From Kryptolebias marmoratus (Eukaryota; Chordata; Actinopteri; Cyprinodontiformes; Rivulidae), in assembly GCF_001649575.2 (NCBI RefSeq), contig NC_051445.1:28240080-28304079 (forward strand): a DNA stretch of 64,000 bases, read 5' to 3'. Positions 1-10,125 of this stretch are shown in pieces (the first letter of the stretch is position 1; every line of letters begins with the position of its first letter). The notes under the pieces are model-generated. The model was not told where the DNA came from, made no database searches, and saw nothing but the letters and a program-made list of their open reading frames with translations. Made by a program: the position numbers and the translations under genes.

Positions 1-379
1 ATTAAATGAAATAAACATTTGAAATATATGAGTTTGTATGTAATGTATGAATATAATATACAAGTTTCACTTTTTAAATGGAATTACTGAAATCAATCTA
101 CTTTTTCATGATATTCTAATTTTATGACCAGCACCTGTACACATAACATAGATCAAGACAATCAGATGCCTGCATCCCAGTGTTTATGGCCATGGCTTAT
201 TCACAATAGAAGGAGCTTTAACAAAAAACAAACAAAAAAACAAAACAAAACACATAGATCAACAATAATTACAACAAGATGATAAAAAGGAGATATAAAA
301 CAATATATTAAAACAATGAAATCAAAACAATTACAGTATTGTATTAAGATATTTGGATATATTAATATTATATTAGGAT

Positions 380-1655
380 ATATCAGGAATCAAAATAAAT
401 GTAGCTTTTTTTTAAAAATATCTGATTCATATGTTTTATGTGTTGTTCTGAAGACATTGCAGATTCAAAAATGACACCCAGATTGATACCAAAGAACTGT
501 TTAATTTCGAAAATCTTGTTGCCAGGGGCAATATTTAGAGTTTCAGTCTTATCTGAGTTCACCTGCAAATAGTTGTCACTTAACCACTGTGTAATGTTAG
601 CCAAGCAGTTTGTTAAGGATGTTAATGTATGGAACTCACTTTCCTTGAATGAACAGTAGAGCTGAACATCAGCATAATGCTGAAAATGCACAAACCTAAA
701 CTGCTGAATTACCAGTCCAATAGGGAAAATATATAGGATAAATTTAAAAAAAAATAAACTTAGACCTGAGGCACACCACAAGACAACCTGGTACTATCTG
801 ACATCCCATTTACAGAAACACTTAAAGTTTGCTCAGGTTATATAATCAAAAACATTTAAGGACATAATTAATCTGATTCTGAAGTCTATTAATTAAACTT
901 GTGATCAACAGTATCAAAGGCAGAAGACAGGTCCAGTAAGACAAAGACTCTGTAGTACCCTGAATCAGCTGATATAATGTCACAGGACACATGTAGTAAG
1001 GCAGTTTCTTTGGAGCACACTTTTGGGAGACCTGATTGCATTTTTTTTAAAATGTCATGTTTTTCTAAAAAAGTAGAAACTTGCTCTGCCACAACTTGTT
1101 CTAGTAATTTTAATATGAATGGTAATTTATATATTGAAGTTTCTTAATTCTTATTTTCTTAATTCTGTTGGGTTAGAGTTTCACTTTCATCCGGTGGGAA
1201 CCACAGCAGGACATGTAGACTTCATCTTATCTGCATGAAAATAAATGTCTAGGAATGTCACTGGTTTAAAGGAATACTGTGAGTGAGGAGATGGGTTACA
1301 GGAAAGGTTGTAAGAAGTTCAAAATATTTTTTTTGCCCTAACATCTCTGACGTTATAAACAAACCAATTAAGAAAGGTTTTGCTATCTGGCTTACTTGTT
1401 GCATGGGCTTGGGGAACTGAAGGAGCAACAATGGAATAGATGGTATCAAACAATCACTTGCAATTTATTTTATTGAAAAACATCAACTAAATAAAGTACT
1501 AAGTTGTGAAATTTCTGATGGAGTCTATTTTACTTGATTTCCATAAACTGACATAAATCCTCTATATAGAGATTTATAGGATTTAAACATAGGGAGAAGA
1601 CAAAATCTGGGGTGTGTCCCTTTATATGAGTTGGTTCTGAAACACATTGCTTAAA
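380..1655 (-). pseudogene. L2-like LINE remnant, RT and endonuclease parts
   Basis: Minus-strand translation gives decayed pieces of an L2-type non-LTR retrotransposon in the expected order. Near 1530-1655 is an endonuclease-domain tail (QCVSEPTHIKGHTPDFVFSL). At 889-1092 is the RT start (FLEKHDILKKMQSGL, LLDLSSAFDTVDH). At 383-781 is the palm and connection region (HYADVQLY in place of the usual YADDTQLY, then LQVNSDKTE). Frames change between pieces and the catalytic aspartate pair is damaged, so the copy is dead. Its upstream part continues at 4537-4812, because a Rex3-like LINE was inserted at 1656-1667. Confidence 0.8.
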
Positions 1656-1667
1656 ATGAAGACTCAG
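1656..1667. repeat. Target-site duplication, left of Rex3-like copy A
   Basis: ATGAAGACTCAG here matches ATGAAGAGTCAG at 4525-4536 with one mismatch. The two copies flank the 5' start (CCCCTTCCTGAGC) and the GATG-type tail. The duplicated bases belong to the L2 element, so the insertion is nested. Confidence 0.75.
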
Positions 1668-4524
1668 CCCCTTCCTGAGCTGCCACGTTACCGTAGTGGA
1701 GGGGGTTGAGTGTCCCAATGATCCTAGGAGCTATGCTGTCAGGGGCTTCATGCCCCTAGTAGGGTCACCCAAGGCAGAGAGGTCCTAGGATAGGGATCAG
1801 ACAGAGTGCAGCCCAAAGACCCCTTATGATGATTAAAAATTTTGGACACAGTGTTCCCTCGCCCGGACGCGGGTCACCGGGACCCCACTCTGGAGCCAGG
1901 CCAGGAGGTGGGGCACGTTGGCGAGCACCTGGTGGCCAGGCTTTTGCCCATGGAGCCCAGCTGGGCACAGCCCGAAGAGGTCACATGGGTCCCGCTTCCC
2001 ATGGGCTCACCATGTATAGGAGGGGCCAAATGCGTTGGATGCAATGTGGGATGGGTGGTGGCAGAAGGTGGTCTGATACTCGGCTACAGAAGCTGGCTCT
2101 CTGGGCATGGAATGTCACCTCTCTGGTGGGAAGGGAGCCTGAGCTGGTGTGTGAGGTTGAGAGGTTATGGCTAGAAATAGTCTGGCTCACCTCAACCCAC
2201 AGCTCTGGCTCTGGAACCAGTCTCCTTGAGAGGGGTTGGACACTCTTTCACTCTGGAGTTGTCCCTGGTGAGAGGCGCTGAGCAGGATTGGGCATACTTA
2301 TTGCCCCCCATCTTGGTGCCTGTACATTGGGGTTTACCCCGTTGAACGAGAGGGTAGTCTCGTTCTGCCGGTCAGACCTAGCATACCCAAACGTATTGTG
2401 AGGGTCTGTTGGGATTGTCTGGCGGAGTCTCCTGTTAGGCGGAGCTTTAACTCCCACCTTCGGTAAAGCTTCGAACATGTTCCGGGGAAGGTGGGGGACA
2501 TTAAGCCCGAGTGGGCCATGTTCCATGCCTCCATTGTTGAGGCAGCTCATCAGAGCTGTGGTCCTAAGGGAGTTGGTGCCTGTCGTGGTGGCAACCCTCG
2601 AACCCGCTGGTGGACACGGCAGATGAGGGATGCTGTCAGACTGAAGGACTCCTACCGGGCCTTCTTGGCCTGTGGGACTCCAGAAGCAGCTGACAGGTAC
2701 CGGCAGTCCAAGCAACATGCGGCTCAGATGGTTGCTGAGGCAAAAACTCAGGAATGGGAGGAGTTCAGAGAGGCCATGGAGAAAGACTTACTTACTGCTT
2801 CGAGGTGATTCTGGTCCACCATACGGCGTCTCAGGAGGGGAAAGCTGTGTAGCACCAACACTGTTTATAGTGGAGGCGGTATGCTGCTGACCTCGACTCT
2901 GGATGTTATGGGTCGGTGGGCAGAATACTTCGAAGACCTCCTCAATCCCGCCGGCACGTCTTCCATTGAGGAAGCCGAGCCTGGGGACTTTGGGTTGGGC
3001 TCTCCAATCTCCGGTGCTGAGGTCATCAAGGTGGCAAGGCTCCAGGGGTGGATGAGATTCACCCGGAGTACCTTAAGACTCTGAATGTTGTAGGGTTGTG
3101 TTGGCTAACGCGACTCTGCAATAATGCGTGGACATTGGGGGCAGTTCCCCTGGATTGGCAGACCGGAGTGGTGGTCCCCTTTTTTAAAAAGAGGGACCGG
3201 AAATTGTGTTCCAACTACAGAGGGATCACACTCTTAAGCCTCCCTGGTAAGGTCTAATTAGAGGTTCTGGAGAGGAGGGCCCTTCAGATAGTCTAACCTC
3301 GGATTCAGGAAGACCAGTGTGGTTTTCGTCCTGGTCGTGGAACACTGAACCAGCTCTATACCCTCAGCAAGGTCCTTGAGGGTGCATGGGAGTTCACTCA
3401 ACCAGTCTACCTCTGTTTTGTGGACTTGGAAAAGGCGTTCGACCATATCCCTCGGATAATCCTGTAGGGGGTACTCTGGAAGTATGGGGTACAAGACCCT
3501 TTGATATGGGCTTTTAGGTCCCGATATGACTGGTGTCAGAGCTTGGTCCACATTGCCGGCAGTAAGTCGAATTCATTTCCAGTCAGAGTGGGACTCTGCC
3601 AAGGTTGCCCTTTGTCACCGATTCTGTTCATAATGTTTATGGATAGAAATTCTATGCACAGCTAAGGTATTGAGGGGTTCCGTTTTGGTGAAGGCGTCTC
3701 TGCTTTTTGCAGATGATGTGGTCCTATTGGCTTCATCGGGCTGTGATCTACAGCTTTCGCTGGAGCGGTTCGCAGCCGAGTGCAAAGCGGCTGGGATGAG
3801 GATCAGTGCCTCCAAATCCAAGGCTATGGTCTCTAGCCGGAAAAAGGTAGAGTGCCTTCTCCGTGACGGGGAAGATGTCCTATCCCAAGTGGAGGAGTTT
3901 AAGTATCTGGGAGTCTTGTTCACAAATGAAGGAAAAAATGAAGCAGGAGATCGATAAGCAGATTGGTGCAGCATCTGCAGTGAAGCAGGCACTGTACCGG
4001 TCTGTCGTGGTGAGAGAAAACTGAGTTAAAAGGCGAAGCTCTCGATTTACTGGTCGATCTACGTTCCTACCCTCAACTATGGTCACGAGCTTTGGGTAGT
4101 GACCAAAAGAACGAGATTGCAAATACAAGTGGCTGAAATGAGATTTCTCCGCAGGGTGTCTGGGCTCTTCCTTAGAGGTAGGGTGAGAAGCTTGGTCATC
4201 CGGGAGGGACTCAGAGTAGAGCCGCTGCTTCTCTGCATTGAGAGGAGCCAGTTGAGGTGGCTCGGGCATTTGATTAGGATGCCTACTAGACGCCTCCCTA
4301 GTGAGCTGTTCCAGGCATGTCCCACTGGGAGGAGGCCCAGAGGAAGACCCAGGACATGCTGGAGGGACTATGTTTCTAGGCTGGCCTGTGAACGCCTTGG
4401 GATTCCCCCAGAGGAGCTGGACCAAGTGGCTGGGGAGAGGGAAGTCTTGGTCTACCTGCTTAGGCTGCTAACCCCGCGACCCGACCCTGGATAAGCGGAA
4501 GAAGATGGATGAATGGATGGATGG
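1668..4524 (+). pseudogene. Rex3/RTE-like LINE copy A, near full length, inactivated
   Basis: This is a non-LTR retrotransposon with an apurinic-type endonuclease followed by RT and a short 3' end of GATG/GATGAATG repeats, which is typical of Rex3-group RTE elements. Visible parts in order: WNVTSLVGREPELV and a GWTLFHSG region (about 2090-2280); [14 protein letters not shown] equivalents; ACGTPEAADRYRQSKQ (2660-2710); YRGITLLSLPGKV (3215-3257); the RT core with FVDLEKAFDHIP (about 3420) and LLFADDVVLLAS (about 3700); and the thumb and tail RRPRGRPRTCWRDYV (about 4330). Several stops and frameshifts break it. Compared with copy B, about 480 bp is deleted from the endonuclease near 2350, removing the GDFNAHVGN catalytic block. 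Confidence 0.87.
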
Positions 4525-4536
4525 ATGAAGAGTCAG
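4525..4536. repeat. Target-site duplication, right of Rex3-like copy A
   Basis: This is the right copy of the 12-bp duplication (11/12 identical to 1656-1667). The ATG could in part belong to the GATG tail, so the certain length is about 9-10 bp. Confidence 0.7.
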
Positions 4537-4812
4537 TGGTAGATAAAAAGTCACCAGCTACTCTACAGTTAACATTAACATACTTGCAGGGCCAGAAGGG
4601 CAGTAAATTAACACACAGTAAAACACATTAGCGAAACCAACCTTAAAGAACAATGACTTGTAAGATGAAAAACTTTCAGAAATGACAGTTCTGCCTTAGT
4701 ATTCATGTCAATGAACAGCAGCAAGTCCTCTATTACGGCAAACCAATAACAGAACAGCCATCAGGTTGGAGTTCATTTAGATGGATAAACTCATGCTCTC
4801 TTTCTAACTGCA
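4537..4812 (-). pseudogene. L2-like LINE remnant, 5' endonuclease part
   Basis: This is the continuation of the L2 fragment at 380-1655 on the other side of the Rex3-like insertion. The minus strand reads a tract like EFIHLNELQPDG, then RGLAAVH, then LIYCPSGPAS and a GDF-containing stretch. These follow the order LNE, RGGGLA, YRPPGP, GDF seen in L2 apurinic-type endonuclease domains. Stops and frame changes are frequent. The 5' edge is lost where the solo LTR begins. Confidence 0.65.
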
Positions 4813-4823
4813 TAGGGAGGGAT

Positions 4824-5260
4824 TGTAAGGATTTGGATTTTTGTGTTTTCGGTTATGTTTTCTTTATAATTCTTGTTGTTGTTTTCAGTTTGGTTTTTTC
4901 CTGTTTTAGTTCCTGCTCAGTATTCACTCCTCCGTCACTCTTTTGCCCTCCTTGCCACCATCTCCACCTGTCCGCAATCATCTCCACTCACCTGTTTCCA
5001 CTTCTCTCGTTACCCTCAGTACTCAAATATCCGGTCATTTCTCCCACTAGTCGCCGGTTCATTGTTTTTGTTTGCCATTTGCTGCTGTGCTCCGTACCTT
5101 GTCTCCTTGTTGTTCTGCCCACCGTGTTTTGGATTTTTTGTTCTTTTTGTGTTGCTGCCTCATCAGCTTTTGTTTTGTTTTCCTTATTTAATACATTCAG
5201 TTTTCTTTTTGAAGATGAGTCTGCTCTCAGGGTTCTTTTCCGTAGCCCCAAATCCTGACA
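4824..5260 (+). mobile_element. Solo LTR, family S, copy 1
   Basis: This is a 437-bp element starting TGTAAGGATTTGG and ending CCAAATCCTGACA, so its ends are TG...CA and also a 13-bp inverted repeat with one mismatch. GGGAT lies directly on both sides (4819-4823 and 5261-5265), a 5-bp duplication as made by Ty3/gypsy-type integrases. The middle is pyrimidine-rich, with no coding capacity and no second LTR nearby. Related copies are at 23527-23974 (reverse) and 55004-55480, with a more distant one at 16881-17335. Confidence 0.8.
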
Positions 5261-5265
5261 GGGAT

Positions 5266-5860
5266 CTCATTAATGGAGTATAAGTTGAGATCAAAGAGTC
5301 AAGATCCGGTTAACATCAGACATGGTCTCCATGATTTTCCCCTGTCCGGAAAGCTCATCTAATCCAAACCTGGATTTTAGTTTTGCCCCCTCTTTTCCTT
5401 GTTCTCTTCTTGGAATTACCAGGACCCCAAAAAGAGAATAGAAGCAGGTACTTAGGTGACGAAGGAGAGCACTCAAACGGGGGAGGGGAGGTACAGCTAT
5501 AGCTTGTCCAACTGTGAAAGCAGCCTTCCATAGATTCTCTGATACTAAGCAGTGCCAATCATAAGTCCAAGCACTATAAACACAGTTGTTAGACAGTATT
5601 ACCACCATGGCAACAACAAAGAAACTCTTGAACATAAAAACAATGTGGCAGCAGAGGTCGAGCCAAATTCATCTTACCTATTTACTGAAGACCAGTAGAA
5701 TGCCGAAAAAATCCCTATGGTCAAATTATTTTAATTTATTTTTTAAGGGTACTGTTCTCTTTGTCAAGGACAGTTTTATTATTATTCATATTTATATTAT
5801 TATTATTATTTGGTGCACAAATAATGATTTTCATAAGCTGATTTTTTTTTCTTTTGTGGG
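5266..5860. other. Intronic or 3' region, no certain gene
   Basis: There is no supported gene. A minus-strand open frame over 5291-5635 contains a hydrophobic run (SFFVVAMVVIL) preceded by a plausible acceptor. A second frame, offset by one base, continues hydrophobic to a stop (see findings). A TTA-rich stretch lies at 5785-5813. Confidence 0.5.
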
Positions 5861-5861
5861 C

Positions 5862-6172
5862 TTCATGGCAGCACTGTGGTTAGCTCTGTGTCCTCACAGC
5901 ATGAAGGTCACAGGTTTGCCTCTCACTTGGGACCTTTCTGTGTGGAGTTTACATGTTCTTTCCATGCATGCATGGGTTTTCTTCAGGTACTTAAATATCC
6001 TCCCACAGACCAAAAAGAAGTATGTTAGATGAATTTGTAACTCAAAATTGTCCCTAAGTATGAGTTTGTCTCATCCGTCTCTATGTGGTTTGCAACCTGT
6101 CCAGCGTGTACCCTGTCTCTTGCACAATGAACGCTGGAGATAGGCAGCAGCTCCCCGTGACCACGGAAAAGA
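5862..6172 (+). repeat. Fish dispersed repeat (family G), copy 1
   Basis: This decayed copy matches a repeat widespread in fish. It has a CAGCACTGTGGTTAGC start, a middle of GGACCTTTCTGTGTGGAGTTT and CATGCATGGGTTTTCTTC, and an end of GCAACCTGTCCAGCGTGTACC and GGAGATAGGCAGCAGCTCCCC. Other copies are at 9515-9850, 17590-17935, 37548-37880, 47640-47735, 47825-48085 and 53515-53800. I cannot assign it to a superfamily from sequence alone. Confidence 0.65.
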
Positions 6173-6372
6173 AAAAGTGTGTAAAGAAAATATATAGATA
6201 ATACTTTTGTCAGTTTTTCTTTTTTAACAAAAAGGTACAAACAAATTTGACTGTGTCTGTATTTGACAACTTTTCGTAAAAAAAAATTGTACTTTCTGTA
6301 TATTTTTGCAGGGGTTATTGCCTGCAAATAGTACCTCAGTACAGTGGTTGACTCAATGTTTAAAGTTCTTAC

Positions 6373-6528
6373 TTCAATCTGTAGCAGGGCCTCCTCTCTC
6401 TGTCGAAGCACCTCCACATCTTCCTCGCTGATCTCAGACAGGAAAGCTTGAGCACCTCCATCTAAATCTGCAGTGTCTCCAAACAGTGGACCCCCATCGG
6501 TCTGCTCATTAGCTGGGGTCTGGGATCT
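6373..6528 (-). CDS. tsnare1: tsnare1 exon f (linker before SNARE motif)
   Basis: This is a 156-nt, phase-0 exon of 52 codons with acceptor GCTCTTACAG and donor GTAAGAAC. The linker opens RSQTPANEQTDGG, continues LFGDTADLDGGAQAFL, then SEISEEDVEVLRQREEALLQ and IE. The ISEEDxExLRQREEALLQIE block is the conserved entry into the SNARE helix in syntaxin-7/12/TSNARE1 (ITEEDL...ERESxIRQLE in STX7). The SNARE motif itself should follow in the next exon, which I could not find between here and position 1. An AG one dinucleotide further in (ACAGAG) is an alternative acceptor, but it would break the phase with exon e. Confidence 0.9.
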
Positions 6529-6832
6529 CTGTAAGAGCCCAAATACAAACATACACATCAACATTATATTCTGGTACTTTACACAGCAGCATCAGTAAAC
6601 ATACTAGTTAGATGTTACCACAGCATTTGAAACAAACAAAAGTTTTGGTTTTATCAGAGTTTGAGAGTAAAATTTCTGGTCATTCAGGTCTTTTTGTCTC
6701 CAAGATAAGCCTGTCAATTATTAAGTTAGTCAGAATGATCTGGCTTTACTGATAAATACATGTGGGTGTCATTAGCATAACAATAAAACTCAATGTTTTG
6801 TTTTCTGATGGAAGCAGGTAAAGAGAAGTAAA

Positions 6833-6925
6833 ATGAAGTGAAGTGAAGTGAAATTTATTTATATAGCACTTTCCAACAAAAAGGCGATTCAAAGTGCTTT
6901 ACAACACAGAAACAACAATCAGGTA
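6833..6925 (-). mobile_element. LINE 3'-end fragment
   Basis: A (GAAGT)n run, then AAATTTATTTATATAGCACTTT and GGCGATTCAAAGTGCTTTAC, is the inverse of the common fish L2-type 3' end (AAGTGCTnnATAAATAAA plus a short tandem tail). A matching plus-strand end is at 10035-10125. No coding part remains. Confidence 0.55.
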
Positions 6926-7231
6926 CAGAATCAAATACAAATGAAAACATCAAAATTAAATATAGAAATACAGAAATAAAAAACATCAATCGTGTATAAT
7001 CTAAATGTAATATGAGATAATCTAAATAAAGTCATGAAACTAATCATATCTAAACATGAGCTAAGATAGTCAAAATAGTAGCTAAGATAATCTAAATGAA
7101 ATCAAGATAAAGTTAAAACTGAACTAAACAACAATTAGGAATCTAACAATCTAACAATATCTAAAATATGACCTAAGATAAACTAAACTAAACTAAATGT
7201 ACAGGAAGGCTAAATAAGCTAACATAAACTG

Positions 7232-7409
7232 AAACATGATAATGCTAAGCTAAAGGTACCAAGAGGCTAACTAATAGTACCAAAGGCCTGCTAAACAGCA
7301 AACATGAAAAATGTTAGGATAAACATGATAATGCTAAACTAAAGGTACCAAGAGGCTAACTAATAGTACTAAAGGTCCGCTGACAGCCAACATAAGAATT
7401 GCTAAGATA
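7232..7409. repeat. Tandem duplication, two 89-bp units
   Basis: AAACATGATAATGCTAA begins at 7232 and again at 7321. The units share GCTAAAGGTACC (second unit ACTAAAGGTACC), AAGAGGCTAACTAATAGTAC and the following AAAGG-CTGC/AAAGGTCCGC part, with only a few differences. The upstream 6960-7230 has looser repeats of TAAGATAATCTAAA type, so the pair sits at the end of a longer decayed tandem region. Confidence 0.75.
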
Positions 7410-7486
7410 ACTAAACTAAGGTAGTGAAGAAAGGGAGGGAGGGAGTGCGAGTGGGGTGACAGAGACGAGGCAGAGACAGTGGAAAA

Positions 7487-7489
<3 letters not shown>

Positions 7490-7526
<37 letters not shown>

Positions 7527-7588
7527 TAGAGATGGTCGAAGACGGTGTGGTGTGAGTTATGAATGTGTGTGTGTATGTGTGTGTGTTT
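7490..7588. repeat. TG microsatellites
   Basis: There is an uninterrupted TG run at about 7490-7523 and a second, interrupted one at about 7564-7588. Confidence 0.95.
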
Positions 7589-7639
7589 GTAGAGAAGTCC
7601 ATGAATCACGTCACAGAGGCCATTTTTGACAATATGATG

Positions 7640-8270
7640 GAATGTTTATCAGCCAGCCCAGAGCAGATCCACAGATGTCCTTAGGCAAGGGAGGGGGCAG
7701 AGCATCTTGTTTACATAAAATCCAGGGAGAAATTGAAGATAGCTGGCCAGACAAGGTCAGCATAAGGGAGCCAGCTTTACATAACAATAATTGTTTTGGG
7801 TCAGGCCAACTTATGTTTTCCGTCTGCCTTGAAAGTCTTGCTGGTACTTCTCAATGGCGAATCCAAACAGCCAAATTCCAGGTCCATTCCGCCTGTTCTG
7901 AACGAGCAACTTTATCCAAGATTTATCCCATTTCATTCGTGAATACAGGAACCGCATTTAGCCTACGATTCTGTAAAAGGATCACATCCAACTTGTGATT
8001 CTGCTTCCCTAACATCACAGTCTGAGTGTAGATCGCCGAACCCAAACGAATTTGACGATACGTCAGGCAATTGCCTAATCCAAACAGCTGAAATCCTGTT
8101 ATCAAAAACCCAAATATGTAAAGATTCTCCGCGTCCTCCACTGACAAAATTGATAGACATACATTCTTCCACTTCTGCCAGGAATCCATTTTGTATCCAG
8201 TGAACGATGTCCCATTTGGGCAGGCGGGCTCTCCCTTGCCCAGTCTTCATGTCACGAGAATTTGATCAAA
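7640..8270 (-). pseudogene. Unrecognised coding remnant
   Basis: Two long overlapping minus-strand frames (7923-8189 and 7963-8250) and their continuation to about 7700 look like one former coding sequence broken by small indels. GC content and codon texture are higher than in the surrounding AT-rich DNA. Pieces include DSWQKWKNVCLSILS, a hydrophobic LYIFGFLITGFQLFGLG, LDVILLQNRRLNAVPVF and YILDKVARSEQAEWTWNLAV. I do not recognise the family. The LLQNRR string followed by a Trp-rich segment faintly resembles a retroelement envelope-type ectodomain, but that is only a guess. Confidence 0.4.
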
Positions 8271-8382
8271 CATGATCAAGTGAATACAGAAAACTGATGG
8301 ATGGAAGGATCACATCATATACAGCTAAGGATAAAAATTGGATAGTTTCTTACAACATAAATGTCTGGAATACACCTTAAAC

Positions 8383-8592
8383 CACAGGTGTCAAACTCCA
8401 TTCCTCGGGGGCCGCTCTCCTGCATGCTTTAGATGTGTTCTTGCTGTAAAACACCTGGTATAAATGGATGATTTGTTGCCATGCTCATGGAGAACTTGAT
8501 GATTTGGTGAGGAGCTAATCAAGCTAATTTGAACAGAAAAACCTAAAACTCCAAGGACAGTGGCCCTCGAGGCCTGGAGTTTGACACCTCTG
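8383..8592. mobile_element. hAT-type MITE with 8-bp TSD
   Basis: This is a 210-bp element whose ends CACAGGTGTCAAACTCCA and TGGAGTTTGACACCTCTG form an 18-bp terminal inverted repeat with one mismatch. It is flanked by CCTTAAAC on both sides (8375-8382 and 8593-8600), a perfect 8-bp duplication diagnostic of hAT transposition. It has no coding capacity. A fragment of a similar end (GAGTTTGACATCCCTG) is at about 58230. Confidence 0.93.
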
Positions 8593-8789
8593 CCTTAAAC
8601 CAATAATTAAATACTAAAAGGCTTAGTGTTCCTTGTAGGCATATAGCCTCCACTTTTCATGTCAGAGTTTTAGTTCTTAGATCATCTTATGTTGAGAAAT
8701 GGCTTTTTTTCCCTTCTTTTTCTTGGTGAAATCTTGAAAATAACACTGTCATGCAATATGACGAAATCTCATGTTCAGATTATGTGTTG

Positions 8790-9070
8790 GGAATGACTCA
8801 GCTACTACCGCATCATATTTTAGCTCAGTATGCTTAAAATTGACTGAATTAAAGCCATTTTTGGTGTTTTCTATGGTAAGTTGCCTGTGGAGGCCATCTT
8901 GAATTGAGTTGACTTTAAAAGTTAATCATTTATAGATGTATATCCAATCATTACTGTGCGAGTTTCATTAAAAAAAATCCAGTGGTTCATGTGATTCTTT
9001 GCTAACAGACAGACACAAACACATGCATGCACATACACATAGCCACTCCCTTTTGCCTTTTGGGAACAGG
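8790..9070 (-). repeat. Unclassified dispersed repeat (family K), copy 1
   Basis: Shared text: AAATTGACTGAATTAAAGCC, GGCCATCTTGAATTGAGTTG, AAGTTAATCATTTATAGATG, then TTTGCTAACAGACAGACAC. The same series of motifs, in one orientation or the other, recurs at 11755-12370, 31600-31840, 42690-42870, 47140-47610 and 48110-48660. It has no coding capacity; see findings. Confidence 0.6.
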
Positions 9071-9514
9071 TGATAACACAACCTCAAAACTAAATGTTTA
9101 GCCAGAGGCATAACTATCCTCCACCTTGAATATCAGAAAAAAACATCTTTATTTATACTTAAAAAAAACATTTCATTCCACAGTCTCACATACTCAAAGA
9201 CTTTTGAAAGAAGAATTATTGAAAATACTCATAATTCAAAACTAAATGGCTCCTAGCTTTCTATAAAAATAATTTAATGGTTTGATATTTTTTCCCCCAG
9301 CAGGGTTTTAGAATTGCATGTCTGCAAAAAATCTGAACTATTGCATTGGGCTTCTTTTTTTAATTGAAAGTGGAACAATGCAAAAAAATAGTCTTACATC
9401 AAATTTTTAAGTGTTTGACTTCATGTCTCTTTGATTTTAGCTTTTATTTTACTTGCTCGGCTATTCCCAGAAAATCTCACCAAGTGTTGCATTTCATTAT
9501 AGAATTAAGAGCAC
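9071..9514. other. No feature seen
   Basis: AT-rich sequence with several A and T runs. I see no supported gene or repeat end. Confidence 0.5.
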
Positions 9515-9850
9515 AATCCATCTGTCCATCCATCCTACATACAGCCATCCCTACATACATACATACTTAATGCTGTTCTCATGGTTGTGAGGGCCTGGTG
9601 TCCAGTTACACATGGACATGTTACCAGTCCATTCGTCCATCACATCATCACCACAGGGATACACAACCATGCCGTGACATACACTTGGGTGGTAATTGAC
9701 TAGGGTCAATTAATCGTCTCCGGTTAACGTAATCCGAATGTGTTTGGACTATGATAGGAAATCAGAGTACCCAGAAAAAACCCTCACAAGCACTGAAAAA
9801 CATGCACACAGAAAGGTTACATTCAACTGCCTTCTGGCTGTTGTGAGTGC
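9515..9850 (-). repeat. Family G dispersed repeat, decayed copy
   Basis: It begins CATCCATCC with a CATA-rich run (9536-9567), then CAGTCCATTCGTCCATCAC, then GTACCCAGAAAAAACCC and ACATGCACACAGAAAGG. This is the inverse order of the family G repeat at 5862-6172. It is strongly diverged. Confidence 0.5.
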
Positions 9851-10034
9851 TGGTGCATCACTTGACCTGAATGCTGTATCCCTAGCTTTCAGTACAGACC
9901 TCTATGTTCAATCAGAGTTCTCATTGGGGTAGATATTTACAGTCTTTGTGACAGTAATGCCATCAACACACTTAAAATGAATCTCAGGACAGCAGATGTA
10001 TATTCCTTCAGGTTTACCTCTGCCTTGCCTTATA

Positions 10035-10125
10035 TGTATATAGTGCCTCTTTAAGCACTTTGAATCGCCTTGATGCTGAAAAGTGCTACACAAATAAATT
10101 TGACTTGATTTGACTTAACTTGACT
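10035..10125 (+). mobile_element. LINE 3'-end fragment
   Basis: AGCACTTTGAATCGCCTTG, then AAGTGCTACACAAATAAA and a (TTGACTTGA)n-type tail, is the usual fish L2-like 3' end. It mirrors the minus-strand end at 6833-6925. No coding part remains. Confidence 0.55.

Noticed and set aside
4833..5258. Phe/Ser/Cys-rich plus frame of 141 codons
   Set aside because: It is pyrimidine-rich LTR sequence; hydrophobicity comes from T-runs, and the boundaries coincide with a solo LTR and its GGGAT duplication.
5291..5340. SDVNRIL on the minus strand as the SNARE-motif exon (resembles LDVNQII)
   Set aside because: It is followed at once by a stop, lies downstream of the putative anchor segment, and lacks the rest of the heptad pattern.
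7334..7609. Thr-His repeat frames
   Set aside because: They are a translation of the TG microsatellite.
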